A stretch of 64,000 bases of DNA. It comes from Nautilus pompilius (lineage: Eukaryota > Mollusca > Cephalopoda > Nautilida > Nautilidae). The notes below the pieces were generated by a model, which did no database searches, was not told where the DNA came from, and saw only the letters and a list, made by a program, of their open reading frames with translations. Made by a program: the position numbers and the translations under genes. Where the stretch lies: the NCBI GenBank assembly GCA_018389105.1, contig JACATO010000599.1, positions 651,501-715,500 on the forward strand, given 5' to 3'. Below, in pieces: positions 10,751 through 23,611 of this stretch; within the stretch, counting starts at the first letter, position 1, and every line of letters begins with the position of its first letter.

Positions 10751-12639
10751 ATGCCTTGGAGGTGAGGCTAAAATTTTGAGTATCTTGATTATTTTTTTAA
10801 CAAGAATGTATTAACTTCATAAAGTTGTAATTTATATTTTATAGATTACTATTTTCTTTTTTATCAATAAAATTGCTTCTATTATTGTTGATGGCTTTAT
10901 CAAAGTGGAAGAGTAGAAGAAAGATGCAGAAAGATGTGTGCTAAACCTCAAAACCAGTTAGGGAGAGTTTGTTATACACCGATGATTGCTTGTAATGTTA
11001 GCCTGTTGGTTGGAGTGTCAACAATAGTCAAATTTAATGTTTGTTATTTTTGTTGAACTGAAGACTAGCTATTTGCATACAGTCAGGAATGAAAACACTT
11101 TCATTGAGGAAGTTGGAGGATAATGCTTCATTGGCCGGTCTCTGCTTGCTTGCTTTGTAGTATCCTGACATTTCTGAACATTACTCATGGCCTTCTCGAG
11201 AGAAGGAAATTCAAATATATAAACATTTTTGTTAGTTTAATGTTTTTTGAAACCATCTCAAACAAGGCTTGGCACAATGCTGCTGCAACAGATTTGTCTG
11301 CCTTGGGTGCATTTTAGACATTCTCTAAGAAATGTTCAACAGTTTAAGCCATGTTGTATTTAGGGCCAGGATGGTGTCTCTTCTTAAGATGCTTAATAAT
11401 TCCACCAGTCACTGAAATAAAGGAAATTTTTGTCATTGTTTGGTTGGTTCTCTCTTTTTGGTGGGGGGGGGGAGATAATGAGATACACAGAATCCATTCT
11501 CCCCCACCAGCCTAATCTCTGGACTTCATGGGTGGCTCTAATTTATGACTATTTTATTATTTATGATGGGTTAAGATTGATTTAATGAAGCAGCATTTAT
11601 GGTGTAGAATGATGACAAGCCCATTCTGAGCATCACAGTGATGATGGATAGCTTTTGTTTTTCTTTCTTTCTTTTGGTGGCCCATGTTGAAGTGACAAGA
11701 TGATTTATCTTAAATGTTATGTAAACTCATGTCAGCCCTTTCTCTTATTTATCTCTGGATTTGCGCTACAAGTTGCCATTGTATTTTTCACCTTTGAACT
11801 AAATGCTTGTACATTCAAACGATTGTCAGTAAAATCAATTAGCTGTTTTACCAGGTGACAAATTGGCTGCCCTCTGTTGGTTAGTTATCACTGCTCATAT
11901 CAGTCTTCTGCTATGGGGGATCTTTTATAACTATCAATCCAATTGACTTGATCTAAACGAGGCATGCTTTGGTATTTGGAATTTTGTCTTTCTAATCTTG
12001 TCTTCTACAGCGGAAGAAAACCATAGTTATGCACCTCTGTAAACACCAATGGAAATCCACAAGATCTGCATTTGCAAATCTCTGGTATAATAATTTGAAC
12101 ACCACAGATTTCATGTTTGTTTATTCTGCAGTGTGTGTGCAGCAACTGTTTTAAAAGTATTTGGTAGGAATACCATTTGTTTCATGTAGAATTTATGAAG
12201 TTTTGATGCAGACGTGGTCAGATTATTAATAGTGACCTGGTCCAGGTTTGTTTTGTTTTTTTAAAACAATGATTTGCAGATATTCTTCTGTTTGCTGGTT
12301 TGAGATTGAACTTGATCATTTGGTTCTTGGTTATCTGTCAGGGTGGTTCCATAGATGCTCAACAAAGTTTGTGGATGCAAGCTCTGTGTGACTCACAGAA
12401 GAAACTGCACTATTCTTTCAAGCTCAGTATTTCAGAATCTATTGTGTATTGCTCTATCTTTCTGTAGGATATGGCAGTTGCGTTTAGGAATCTCTTGGCC
12501 AGACAGGTAGGGAAGTATTTTGAAGGGTGGTTGAGTAACTGGCAAAATTTAAATGTTCATCAATAAACGTAAGATTGATTTTACACACACACGCGCACAC
12601 ACAATATGACAAACCATTGTTCTTGACATTAGTAGATAA
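10751..12639. other. Non-coding, no gene seen
   Basis: AT-rich sequence with a G run near 11462-11472 and a short CA/CG repeat near 12585-12602. Reading frames are short and show no domain. Confidence 0.5.
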
Positions 12640-13310
12640 ACTGGATCAAAAACCTTGTAACCCTTCTACTATGTGCATTCATGAGATATGAATTGGTGAA
12701 AATGTTTACTCATCTGTGGAGACTACAGATTGCCAATATGTTGAGGGAACTGCCAGTAGATATGCTGCATCAAGCAAAGTAGTAACATGTAATTTTATCT
12801 GTCACTGATGTCTTCTTCGTGGTGAAAAAACAAAACTGATAAAGGATATCTTAATTCTGTCAGCTACAATGCCATTTTAAAGGTACGTCTATCGTTCTAC
12901 CAAAAAGGCATACTGAGATTTGATGCCCATATTCTACAGGAAAATGATGCTACATGTCACACCTTGTCTACACTCTAGAACAAGAATCAAGGCATTCAAC
13001 TTCTTCCTTGGGTACCCAAAGCCCTGATATGAATCAAATTGACCTGCTCATGTCCTACCAATAGAGTGGAATTAAAGGAAGTTCTCCCATGGATATAAGA
13101 GAACCTACTGCAGACCATGATGCAAAAATTAGTTGATTCAATGGCAAGGGGTTTTCTGGCTATGAGAGTAGCTCAAACAGGTACTAGCATAAAGAATTCC
13201 ACTCTAGTGCTTGTATTTATTTGTTTGTTTTTTTTTCCATGACAAACTAACATTTTGTGATAAGAGCAGATCACCAACTATTATGGTAGGGTACTGTATT
13301 TTGCTTATAT
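12640..13310 (+). pseudogene. Tc1-like transposase relic, copy 2
   Basis: Same family and orientation as the relic at 6270-7290. LRFDAHILQENDATCHT near 12918-12968 corresponds to the F(L)QQDNARPHT second catalytic block with Asp retained. GTQSPDMNQIDLLM near 13013-13054 corresponds to SPDLNPIEHLW, with Asp in place of the usual catalytic Glu after the isoleucine. KLVDSMARGFLAMRVAQTG near 13125-13185 is the usual C-terminal segment. Stops and frame changes separate the blocks. The 5' helix-turn-helix part is missing or unrecognisable. The 3' non-coding sequence aligns with copy 1. Confidence 0.72.
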
Positions 13311-14514
13311 TTAAAAATGTTTTTTTGAAACTTTTGGGGAACCTTTTAAGATTTTTTTTCTAAAAAAATGGGGCTAATTTAATGATCAAACTGGAAAAAA
13401 AAGAGAGAGAGAGAGAGAGAAGAATCTTTTTAAAAGATTTTAAAAACATCCAGAACTTTTTATAATTTAATTCAAATTTGGAAAACTTCAATAATTTTCC
13501 ACCCCCCCCCCCCCAGGGGTGGGTGGGCTTCTAGTTTTCTCTTTGGCAGCAAAAAAGAAATATAGGGCACCTGATAGATTTTCATCAGAAGTATTAAAGG
13601 GATGAATGTGATGCATGCGTTGATGTTTAATAGCAATGAAGTTTTAGTTTGGCAGGAATGCATGTTTCTGAAAAGAATTTAGACACATTTATTACTCATT
13701 AGCATATTTTTAATGGAAATGTTTTCTCTTGCAGGCAAATCCGTTGAGGTAAAATGAAATTACTTCTGATCCCTTAGTTGGGAGAGGGGATGGCATTAGG
13801 CCTCATAGTCGTACTAAATTAATTATAGGGTGAATCGACCATGCTAAATTGGATCATTAAATAATCATTTCAGCAAATACCTTCTGTGGGCAATGCTCTC
13901 AAAGCAGTAAAAATACAACGAAATGGAGGAGAAATGTCCAGTTAGCATTCCAGCTGATGAGGCAGAGAAGACATTAGCTGGAGGACCTGTGAATTATGGG
14001 AAATAGAGACACCATTGCAAAAAAAAAACTGAAATATTTGGACTTTGACATGCTGAAATTTATTAAAAGTAAAATTTCAACAATTGTAGTCTCCTGCCCT
14101 CTATAATTCCATATCAGATCTCTTTTGAGGCAGGAGCCCTCATTAAGCAAAAGGATTCAGATGACTTAAAGAAATGCTCAAATGAAGTTAACTAAGGAAA
14201 TTAATTGTGTAATCTTGCGTGAGAAAAGAGATTTTGGTTTCCTAATTCAGCCTACAAACATGTCCTCCACGACAAGAATGAAAGGATCGCTTAAAGTGAA
14301 ATTAGTTTTTGGTATGTTACTGGGGTTTCTTCAATATACGATAGATAAGGAATATTCTCAAATAGACATTGAGAAATTTTCTTTTTAATTTTTTTTTTTT
14401 TTTTTTTTAAATAATCATGAAGTATCTGCCTGGAATACATTGTCAACCATGGAGAAACACAAAAAGTGCATACCGATTTTGGTGAAAGGTTTTTACATCA
14501 TTTTTAAACTTTGT

Positions 14515-14581
14515 TCTCTCTATATATATATATATAATCAACTCATTTCTCTCTCTATATATATATATATAATCAACTCAT
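14515..14581. repeat. Tandem duplication of a TA microsatellite unit
   Basis: Two near-identical blocks of about 32 bp, each CTCTA followed by a TA run and AATCAACTCAT, lie side by side (14515-14546 and 14550-14581). This is a local duplication that includes a microsatellite and its flank. Confidence 0.85.
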
Positions 14582-15264
14582 CTATCTTGTAAAATACAGA
14601 ATTTTTAAACCTTATGGAGATAGTATTTGAGAATTAAGACAAAGTTAAAATTTTATATTACAATTTTAAAATATTGTTTTGACCAAATATTTGTAGATAA
14701 AACATGATAAGTATGTATCATTTAGGTAAACAAATGAAACATTACATTGTATATTTAAACTCACCTGTGACTGCTGTACTCATCGCCTGGGATGAGTTTG
14801 TTTGTTTCTACACTTTTGATCCCATGGTCAAGAATTAAAAGTCTCGAGGAATCCACATGGCTGCACAAGTTTCAGAGAAAAGAAAAAAGTTCAGAATTCT
14901 TTTGATATTTTAATAGGATCAAGGAAATGCTATAGGTTTGATAATGCAGTTGGAATTTATTAATGCAATAATGTGAGGATAGAAAAAACCTTTATGCAGG
15001 GTGATAAAAAAAACTAATATCCAGGGAACACTATATGCTTTGTTTAGTACCTTCCAAAAACACACTTTACTATTGTTATTTTTTAAAATTAGCATCACAT
15101 TTTAAGCTCTGCCAAATGAATGAGAGACAGACAGACTTTTCAATGAATTGGAAAAAATTATTAATTTTTGGAGTGGGTGGTTCTACCTAACCCTGACATA
15201 AAACATGTTTCTTCTCACGTAAATTAGCTAGGTTATTTTTGTGGTGGATCACTATTAAAAGAAC

Positions 15265-15360
15265 TTTGGGATATTCAGATGAAACTCAGCTGAAGTAACA
15301 TTCACTGGATGGGGAAACTGCCTCCATCCCAGGGGTTCATCTGAGCATCTCCAGTAACTT
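15265..15360 (+). repeat. Diverged GATGAAACTCAGCTGA palindromic repeat
   Basis: CAGATGAAACTCAGCTGAAG at the left faces GTTCATCTGAGCATCTC at the right, so CAGATGAAA and TTCATCTG are inverted. The right end matches the GTCTGAGCATCTC end of the copy near 26860-26930. The central CACCATAATGG word is replaced. Confidence 0.45.
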
Positions 15361-18284
15361 GGCATTAACTGGAAATGAATGTTATTTTGTTGAATGTGCT
15401 TTATATTGTGGGAACTTCTTTGCTTGGGTTGGTTAACTTTTTACAGAAACACGTCCAGTCTAAGTAAATAGGTAACTCCTGATATGGAAAACAAATGGGA
15501 ATACTGCATCAGGATGCTAAAAAGCACAGTTCTTCATTAAAGTCTCTTTCGAGGAATTTTATTTTCTTTTTACATCATTTTCATTTGTTTATATATTTCA
15601 GCTGACATGAATATAATTTGAATGAGTGGGCAAGCAATTTTGCATTAGTTTATTATCATTATTAAGGCGTAACGTCACCAATTTAAGGACAGTAATGAAG
15701 ATGTCTTAGAAATTCTTTTAGTTTATTGTCTGCAAACAGTTGTCTAATCTGAAAAATTGAATAGAATATTCACATTTGAAACAAAATGAAAACATTATGT
15801 TAGTTTATCAAAAGTAGGATGTGAGAGTCTTTTTCATGGAATTATAACACTAACCCTTTCAATGCTGTCTGTGATTTTACAGTGCTGGAATCCATTTTGG
15901 CAGACCATCAAGCAAATGCCTGGAAAATATTCAATTCTTTTTCTTTTTTTTTGTTGTAATACATGAAAAAAAAAAAGCTATTTAAGTTCTTCTACCACAA
16001 AGTAACACATTGAATGTTGTTTTCCAAATATGGCCCATAACTAAACACCAGTAAAAGCAAAAATGTAAATACTTTTCAGACATTTATGGAGGACGGCATA
16101 GCTCTCCTCACAAGAAGGTCACCATGCGTGAACACCATGGCTATGCCTGGCACTGTATGACATGTGCCTTGTTTTCTGGTGCCACTGCCATTTATTTTTT
16201 CTTCTCTCAATGCCAAAATTACAAGGTAGTCGTCTCCTAAGTATGAGAACATTTATTTGTTTGTTGTTGTTTTTTAAATGTTGGTTTTAGTAATAGGTTT
16301 GAATTCAGTTTGAATATTATTTTGGACTACAAACCACTGCTCTACTGTGTACCCATCAGCAGCTTGCTACTCTACCACTCCGTCCTACACGTGGTGTTTA
16401 TCCCTATTTGTGATGGTGATGGGCAGCAGTGGTGTTATATTGTGTTGCACACTGGTGTTTGCAGACCCCTTTGGAAAACAAACAACCATGTCGTCACGAT
16501 TGTTCCCTAAAATATGCCATGAGGAGCAGGTCCCAACACACATTTGGATTTGGGTTCTCAACCTAACAGTCCATGAGCTATAGACTTTATGCATGTGCCA
16601 GACTGTACCAATTATATGGCTGTTTCACACACAGCCATATTTGTATTTGCAAGCAGCAAGCATAGAACACGCACAGGTCATCTGTGGTGAGATAAAACCT
16701 AAACAATGGGTTTTCTTTCACTTTGCTCCTTAAATAACAGCAAATAACAATGAATTAAGTTTTAAATATTTTATCTATGTACAAAAACACATGCAGCATA
16801 AATTTAGACCGGAAGTCTATTATTTTTAAGCTTCTGTATCTTTAAGCATCAGATTTTGTCAGCTTAATTGCTGGAATAACCTTCTTGCAGGTTTGGTTCA
16901 TGCTTTCAGCATTCAATATTTATTGGAAGGTAATCACTTTACAAAGATCTTTTGTTTTATAATTCTCTATATATCTCACAGAAACTCTAACCAGTGTCTG
17001 TTCTGCTTGCCTTATATTTCACTCCTATTCATAATGCAAAATTCGTGGAGTAGGAGCAATATGCTGATTTTTCATTATAAAGGTATATATTAATAAGGAG
17101 AGCTACTGTGTGTTACACCTTTGGTTCAGTCTATGCTGAATAAAGCAGATTTGAAAAGTGGGTAGGATGCAAATGCAATCCAGTTGGTATACGGAGGGTT
17201 AATGAAAAGAAGAAAAAAAAAATGTTTATAAATTTTTTTTTAATTTATTTTTTTTTTTTAGCGTTGACTTTTAAAAAAAAATGATAGATTATAGTAAAGC
17301 CAGTGAAAACTAATCTCTTATTCTGTGCCTCCTCTTCCCATTATCATTAACAGAATTACTAATTGGAAGATCTTTTAGGGAATGAAACTGCTGATACTAT
17401 CACTGGGATTACTCACGAAATAACAATTTTTTGGGGGAAATAGCTAAAAATTCTATATAATTCCCTGTAGTCATTCGCCTTTTTGAATTTTATCAATGCT
17501 AACTTTTGCATCCTTGAGCCCTTAAATAACAATTTCCTTTAATGGTATTTTGCCAGACCCTCCAGTCAGGGTCCTTTTGTAGATTTTTCAATTATCCAGG
17601 CACTAAGGTAATAGGAAATGTCCTGGTTTTTTTTTTTTTTGCAGCAGCATATAGAATGTGTGTGTTGTACATTCTCTAGGTTTTGTGCCTGGTGGGACAG
17701 TACATCCATTTTTTCCCGTTTTAATTCAGTTTCTTCCGTAGAAAAAAGATTTGTGCAACTCTTTTCAACAAATGGGGGTTTATGTAATCTTTAGAAAAGT
17801 ATCTGCTCGTTTGACTAAATATCTGCCCACCCTGTAATGTCCTAAAGGGAGAACTCATTCATCACGTGTGGTACCTGATTACTTACTTATTTATTAATCA
17901 TATGAAAAATAAATTTAAAAACTGTAAGGAAAAAAAGCATATTAATTATATTTTGCTTTTGTTTTTTCTCCTGGTTCTTGATGATTCATAAAAGGCAATG
18001 TTAGGTAACCTGATTATGACTTTACATTACCCATGTAGCAACAACAACGAAAAAGTATATATATGGGAGGGTTTATGGATTTTCTGAGAGGAAAATGCTG
18101 TGAATTTGTGGATGCATAGAGAAAGTTGGTTCTTAGGGTTTAGTAGGTTAGCACGTTTGGGAAGAGCTGTGACCAAGGTGGATATCTATAAAGATATCTT
18201 ATTTCCTTTTCTTTTAATTTCCTCCTTCCTATTTATGTTGCATAAGGGGTGTTGTGTACCTGGTTTGAATTCCTGGATAGATGG

Positions 18285-18690
18285 CAAAGCATAGTGGTCT
18301 ATTGGTAGGCAACTGGACTGCCATATTTGATTCCCGGTCAAGACCTGCTCAGTCTGTCATACACCCATGGTGTGATGTCTTTCCCCCCCCCCTCTTCTTC
18401 ACTAGCTGTCTGGGGTTAGGGTTTTCTCCAGTTACTCCAATCTCTACATCTAACAATGGAGGTTTCTCTAGTAAGGGTTTTCCAAGTGCCATGTGATGGA
18501 GGCTATGCAGATAACCTCTGACTGGCTTGCACCTTGCCCACTGCTCAAGGGTTTCTGAAGCTCAGCCACTAAGGCTGATATCCCCACCACCACCACCTAG
18601 CTCAGCACTGTGAGACATCCTTAGACTCTACCTCTCCCTGCCTCCCCGGAATTCAGGATCAGGGTTTACCAAGAAGAATTCCTGGATATC
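18285..18690 (+). repeat. SINE-like repeat, tRNA-type head
   Basis: The head carries AGTGGTCTATTGGTAGGCAA and a B-box-like TTTGATTCCCGGTC. The body has a TCTCCAGTTACTCC segment, GACTGGCTTGCACCTTGCCC and the tail GTGAGACATCCTTAGACTCT. The last two blocks recur in the 42.6-kb copy (GACTGGCTTGCACCATG and GTGAGATGTCCTCAGATCTT), and the head recurs at 25.6 and 37.8 kb. Presumably it was moved by a LINE partner that is not in this window. The short frame inside it is not a gene. Confidence 0.6.
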
Positions 18691-21239
18691 TGTTACTAAA
18701 TAGAATACCTTTCCATTGGCAGCCTTGTATGATAACAAAGGTGCTAAATAGTCACCAAAGCCGAAGGTTAGAACTTGTTTTAGATTGCATGGAACAAATT
18801 GTCCCGGCCCTGGCTTACCCCCCCATCTAAAAACGAAGATTTCCAGCAGTATCTGTTGACAGGTTGTTTTATTTTCCTGAGTAGGGGAACACGTCACTGC
18901 ATAAATGGCTGCCGTGGAAGGATTATAATGATAACGATTTTTCTTAAGGTAAGAACTATGAAATCTAGCAGCTATGTGATTTTTCTTCTTTTTCTGCTGA
19001 ACTCATCTTATGCATTTGCTGGAATTATAACTATGTCCTTATAGATAATCTTTTCGCAATTAGACATGGCAAATTTTAAATGAAGCCACCTAGATGAGTG
19101 GCAAGCACCATTATAAAAGTTCCAATAATAACAATGTTTCTCAATTACTTAACTCTGTTCCCCCCCAACATTTTTTTTATTATTTTTTACTCAATTAAAT
19201 TAGCTACCTTCACAGTAATAACAGCAACAAAAATTAGCTTAGTAAATTAAACGTAGACACTTGTAGGAGGGTTTGGGTTTTAGCAAGCTTAATGAAAGTG
19301 ATGGTAATGACAGTCTTCAGTAATCAGCCAACTGAACTGATGTCTAATAGAAATGCTTACACAATTACATTAGCCAGCACTCCAGAAAAAAGATAAAATA
19401 ATTAGAAATGCCAAATGTCTCGAGGTTTATCTGCTTATTTTAACTCTAGTAGAACACATCTAGCAGCAAAACGAGTTTGTGAATGTTATCGTTTGAAGAG
19501 AGAGAAATATTAATGTGAGCTCGAATTGCATTCGCGGGGAAAAGTTCATGAAGACTTGTCTGAGATGCCATTTTATGCTTTAGCAGACATGACATGAAGA
19601 AGAAAAATGATGGCGTGGGACGTTTTCCGCCCCATAAAACATCAGAGACTGTGAAGTGCTTGTAAATGACTGAGAGTGTGTTTGCTTTCAGTGTATCAGA
19701 TTTTCTGCCTGCAGGCGGGAGGTGGGAGATCTTAATTCTAATTTTGCATCTCAATGCAGGATTCAGATTTGCTAATTTTTTTTTAAAAGTAAAATGTGTC
19801 AAATATTGGATTTTGTGCTTCAAAATGTTCTCTTTAATCTGATATCCTGATGATAGCAGTAGCATTGTGTTGTGGGGGGGCGAGGGGCACCTGTGACAGT
19901 CTGTCTTATATTATAGAAATACCAAATTATACAGATGTGGAAAAATGTATTGCTTATACTTAATGATTTTTAAGCAAAATTGTGAATGTACATAGTGTTA
20001 CAATGTACAAATGGTTTCTTAAAAGACTAAAACTAACTAAGCCCTTTATCAAACGTCTAGTGTAATCATTTTGTGAGGAGATGCATGTATGGAGTAATAA
20101 AACAATGAACTTCAGTACCTCCACACATTTCAATATTGTTTTGGCTAATGAATATTATTTTGACAAAAAAAAAAAAAAAAATGCACGGATGATAGATTTC
20201 TGATATTATTTTTTTTTGTGTGTTGTAATAATTTTAGCTTCCACTGTAGATGCTATCCCAAATCATCCAACCATGACTCATCTCAGTAAACATGTTATTT
20301 TTACCTAATCTTTATTTAATGATATAAAAGAAAAAACAAAAGTTTATGTTATATGTTGTTTGCACAAAATCTAGCATCTCTCTCTATATCTAATGTTGAA
20401 CGACACCCTAGATCAGGGCACCAGGATCAGACAAAAATATAGAATATGTCCCTTATTTTCCTAAAGCAACTGATCCAGGGCTATCGATGCCACACATTTC
20501 ATTGCTGTTAGCTCTAATCTGTAGTTTAAATAGCAATATCCTGCAGGAACAACCTTCCCCTCTGTGCTCTCCTCCTGGAAAAAGTAAGAGAATTTCAGTT
20601 TGCTCATTCTTTACTATCTACTTTGTCAAACTCTCCACATAAATCTGATTCCATGATTCATAGTTTTGCAGCAGATGGACTTCTTCTGTCAGGGCATAAA
20701 TGGCTGGAGTTACAAAATCTCTCCTCTTATCAGTTGAGGGAATTTCATTTCCTGGTTTGCAGCATGATCTCCTAATCTTTCCATGGAAGGTTTCCCAAGT
20801 TTGGTCACTATGAACTACTTTGTTTTCTGGATAAGGATAATGAAGCTGGTGCTTGAGGCATTCTTGGCTCTTTAGTTTTGTTTGTGGGTCAGAGGTTGGA
20901 GTCTTCCAAAGTTGTAATGTAGGAAGCATCCTGACTGATGCTTAATCTTTTTTAGCCATCATTGCTATTATGCTTGTTTTCCAAACTTCCAGTGGTTGCA
21001 TCTGGGTAGCTCCCCCCCCCCCAAGTCAAACAATGAGATGAATGTTAACCCCCTTAAATGTAGGATTTTTGTACTACAACCAGTTTCTTTGGGTAGTTCT
21101 TGTTGGTGATGGTGTTTGTCTACACGCAGACTTTCCAGAGGGGGAGGAGGGCTATAGTTGGCTGCTTTCTTGCCCTTTCCTTAACAGGAGGACAAATATG
21201 GCATCCTAGCTTCTATTTAAGATAGCCAGCAGGGTTGCA
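18691..21239. other. Non-coding, with an unexplained 139-codon frame
   Basis: No gene is supported. A minus-strand frame at 19446-19865 (139 codons) has no recognised domain; it contains a run of five Phe from a homopolymer and looks like chance. A second minus-strand frame at 20618-20929 (103 codons) is also unrecognised. A and T runs lie near 20165 and 20208. Confidence 0.4.
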
Positions 21240-21378
21240 CTCTCTCTCTCTCTCTCTCTCTCTGTCTGTCTGTCTGTCTGTACTAACATCATATCTCTTT
21301 CTGTATCTGTACTGACGTCATCTCTCCATCTCTCTCTCTCTCTCCCTCTCCCTCCCATTATATATATATATATATATG
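21240..21378. repeat. CT / CTGT / TA compound microsatellite
   Basis: A CT run (21240-21262) passes into CTGT repeats (to 21280). A second CT-rich patch and a TA run at 21359-21377 follow. Confidence 0.9.
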
Positions 21379-21639
21379 GGGTGGATCAAAACCTCAAAGG
21401 TTATATCATCCTCTCTCCTTTTTTATTGCTGTTTTGAAGTCACTCAAATTCTTTAGGTCATAATGAGATTCTTATTTTGTAACTCATATCTCTTAATCCT
21501 AATTCCACTGCTAACCTCATTGTTTTCTTTCCTTGCCTATATTTTTGGGGTTCCCCCCCCCCTCTTACTTTGTGAGGGACCGAGACATCCTGCCCTATTT
21601 TTTTTTATTACTGTGTTTGGATTTCTAGTCACTCTTGTC

Positions 21640-21944
21640 TGCTCTGAGATTTTGCATCTTAGCCCTACCATGTGGTCTTGTCAAGCCCATTTTTAAAGCT
21701 TAGCAAAGACGGCACACTCTTTCAGGGGGTGTCAACATTGTGCCTGATAAGGTCGGCTCTTAGCCTTGCTTTAGTCGTTCTGTCCTACTAAACTCTGACT
21801 TTACCTGTCAACCACGGCTCCTGTTCTTGTCTCAACCCACCAGTAATTGTCCAGCCGCCTGTCTACCAGGAACCATCCCTCACTCTTTTGATGTCCTTTC
21901 AAAATAAATCGCTTTCTTGTAAACTCTTCTGAAAAAAAAAAAAA
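21640..21944 (+). repeat. Possible retroposed 3' end with AATAAA and poly-A
   Basis: AATAAA at 21903-21908 is followed 23 bases later by a run of 13 A at 21932-21944. The preceding few hundred bases are richer in G and C than the surroundings. This arrangement is typical of a retroposed transcript or a non-LTR element tail. I cannot find the 5' limit or a target duplication, and no protein is recognisable in the plus strand. The minus-strand frame at 21801-22229 (142 codons) crosses this tail and gains a Phe run from it, so I do not call it a gene. Confidence 0.35.
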
Positions 21945-23609
21945 CTCGGTTTCTTGCGATTCCATCTGAAGAAAAACTTGGCTTTGGAGGCTAAGTTTTA
22001 TCGCCGTCACCCCACTAGCAGGATTTTGGTCACTGGTCACAAGAAGGGAAAGCACAGTTTCCTTGCAGACAGATTTGATGGCTTTGGTCGCCACTGAAGT
22101 ATCCTGTATGGAGTATATGTGATGGGGCTGGAATGTTGGTTCACCATCTGGCTTGTTTCTTGTTTGGGAGATGAAGTTGTTTCTCACCTGCCCAGTCAAT
22201 TTCCTGCACTCTGCTGCCCGTATGTCCATTTTTCAAACTTGTACTATGGCTATTAAAATCTAGAATTGCAACATTTTTTTTTAGTGTTGAATACAGATGC
22301 TAGATTTATAATTGTGTTTTTTTGAAGGGATATTAACTCTCCCCATATAAATTTGGAATTGGCATCTAGGTCTTCAGAGGGCACTATCTCGTAACTCCAT
22401 TTTTTCATTGTCTTGCACATTCATTACCTCTCATGTGTAGAAAGCCAGTTATTTGTTAAGCATTGTCTCCTGCGGACAGAATGCATTCATAGCCAGTTTT
22501 TTCATTCATTGCTGAAGTTCTTGCTTTTGGGGTTGAATTTCTTTTTCATGATAATGAAAGGTTTTGAATTTCCCTCCACCTTGCAGGTTTCTGTCCCTTT
22601 TTTTTCCTTTCTCTCCCATCATCATGCAGTCTTTTACCATTGTATTTCTAACAGCATGGAGTGGTCTACTTTGGGATTTGGGACTTGGCAAGACCACAAA
22701 CAGCTGATAGCCTTATGGTTCTTTGTATCAGTTATTAAAGATGAACTAGAGGTGGACCCTCTTTCCCCATGTCAGTTAGATATGAAATCCTTAATGGCTA
22801 ACTGGTTTAATTTAAACACTTGCAGATCAAAATTACCCAAAGCTACTCATTTTGCATTTTAAGCAAAAGCTAAGCATGTTTAGACATTTCTTATTAGATA
22901 ATGTTAAGTTTACATAACATTAAATTTTTTTTTAAATTTAACTCATTAGCATCATTATATTTATTTAAGCTTTGAAAATACGCTTTTAATTATGTAAAAA
23001 GCTGGGGGGAAATGGTCTTCAGAAAGCTGTGATGAATCAGAAATTCAGTACAGTTGGTTATAGTCCTGAAATAACATAGAACTAATCAAAATTAGAAAAA
23101 CGAGAAGAAAATCTTATTTAGATTTCAATCTATCTATCTTTCATTCACAAAACATGTCGACTGCAACAGCACTTTTAAAAAAAAAAACAACTGATTATTC
23201 TTTAAAGGCCAGGAGATTCGAGCTGTTAGACATGTAATTACATATTATTTTATTTTGGTTCTCGTTTTTTTTATTTTCACCTGAAAGAGGAAATAATTCA
23301 AATTACTTTACCCTGTATGTATGAGCACAGTTCAAGTGTGTTGCTTGTCTGGTATTTGCAAATCAATGAACATGATTCCATCTCGCAGTTGAGCTCTTTC
23401 AGTTAGCAAGCAATGGAAATCTGGGAGATTGAATTGAAAATTAAAGCTGCATCACTTTCATTTGTCATCCCCTTATTTTCCAGTCATATTAATGTCTTGT
23501 AAACAACCATTTAAAGATGGTTATTAGGTCTTTTTTGTGTCTGTCATTAAAGTTGAAATCACCTGCATGCAATAGCATAGGTTTCATTCTTTCTAACCAG
23601 AATTAGGTA
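21945..23609. other. Non-coding; includes a short-repeat copy
   Basis: No gene is supported. The plus-strand frame at 22413-22862 (149 codons) has no domain and includes the dispersed repeat core at 22695-22755, so it is probably chance. Its antisense frame is also unrecognised. Confidence 0.45.
22695..22755 (+). repeat. GGTTCTTTGTCAGTCATTAA-core repeat copy
   Basis: ATGGTTCTTTGTATCAGTTA followed by TTAAAGATGAAC matches the family core with two or three changes. Confidence 0.5.
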
Positions 23610-23611
23610 TA

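Larger units (their letters stand above)
13311..18284. other. Long non-coding stretch
   Basis: No gene is supported. The region holds a GA repeat at 13401-13420, a C run at 13502-13514, a T run at 14389-14408, a duplicated TA microsatellite at 14515-14581 (listed separately) and a weak palindromic-family copy at 15265-15360. Frames up to 78 codons near 16310-16600 lie on overlapping strands and lack any recognisable domain or splice context. Confidence 0.45.

Noticed and set aside
19446..19865. 139-codon minus-strand frame as a gene
   Set aside because: No domain, a homopolymer Phe run, no splice or promoter context, and ordinary length for chance in 64 kb.
21801..22229. 142-codon minus-strand frame as a gene
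   Set aside because: It runs through the A13 tail in antisense and has no recognisable family.
22413..22862. 149-codon plus-strand frame as a gene
   Set aside because: It contains a copy of the dispersed repeat core and has a Phe/Leu/His-rich composition typical of AT-rich chance frames.
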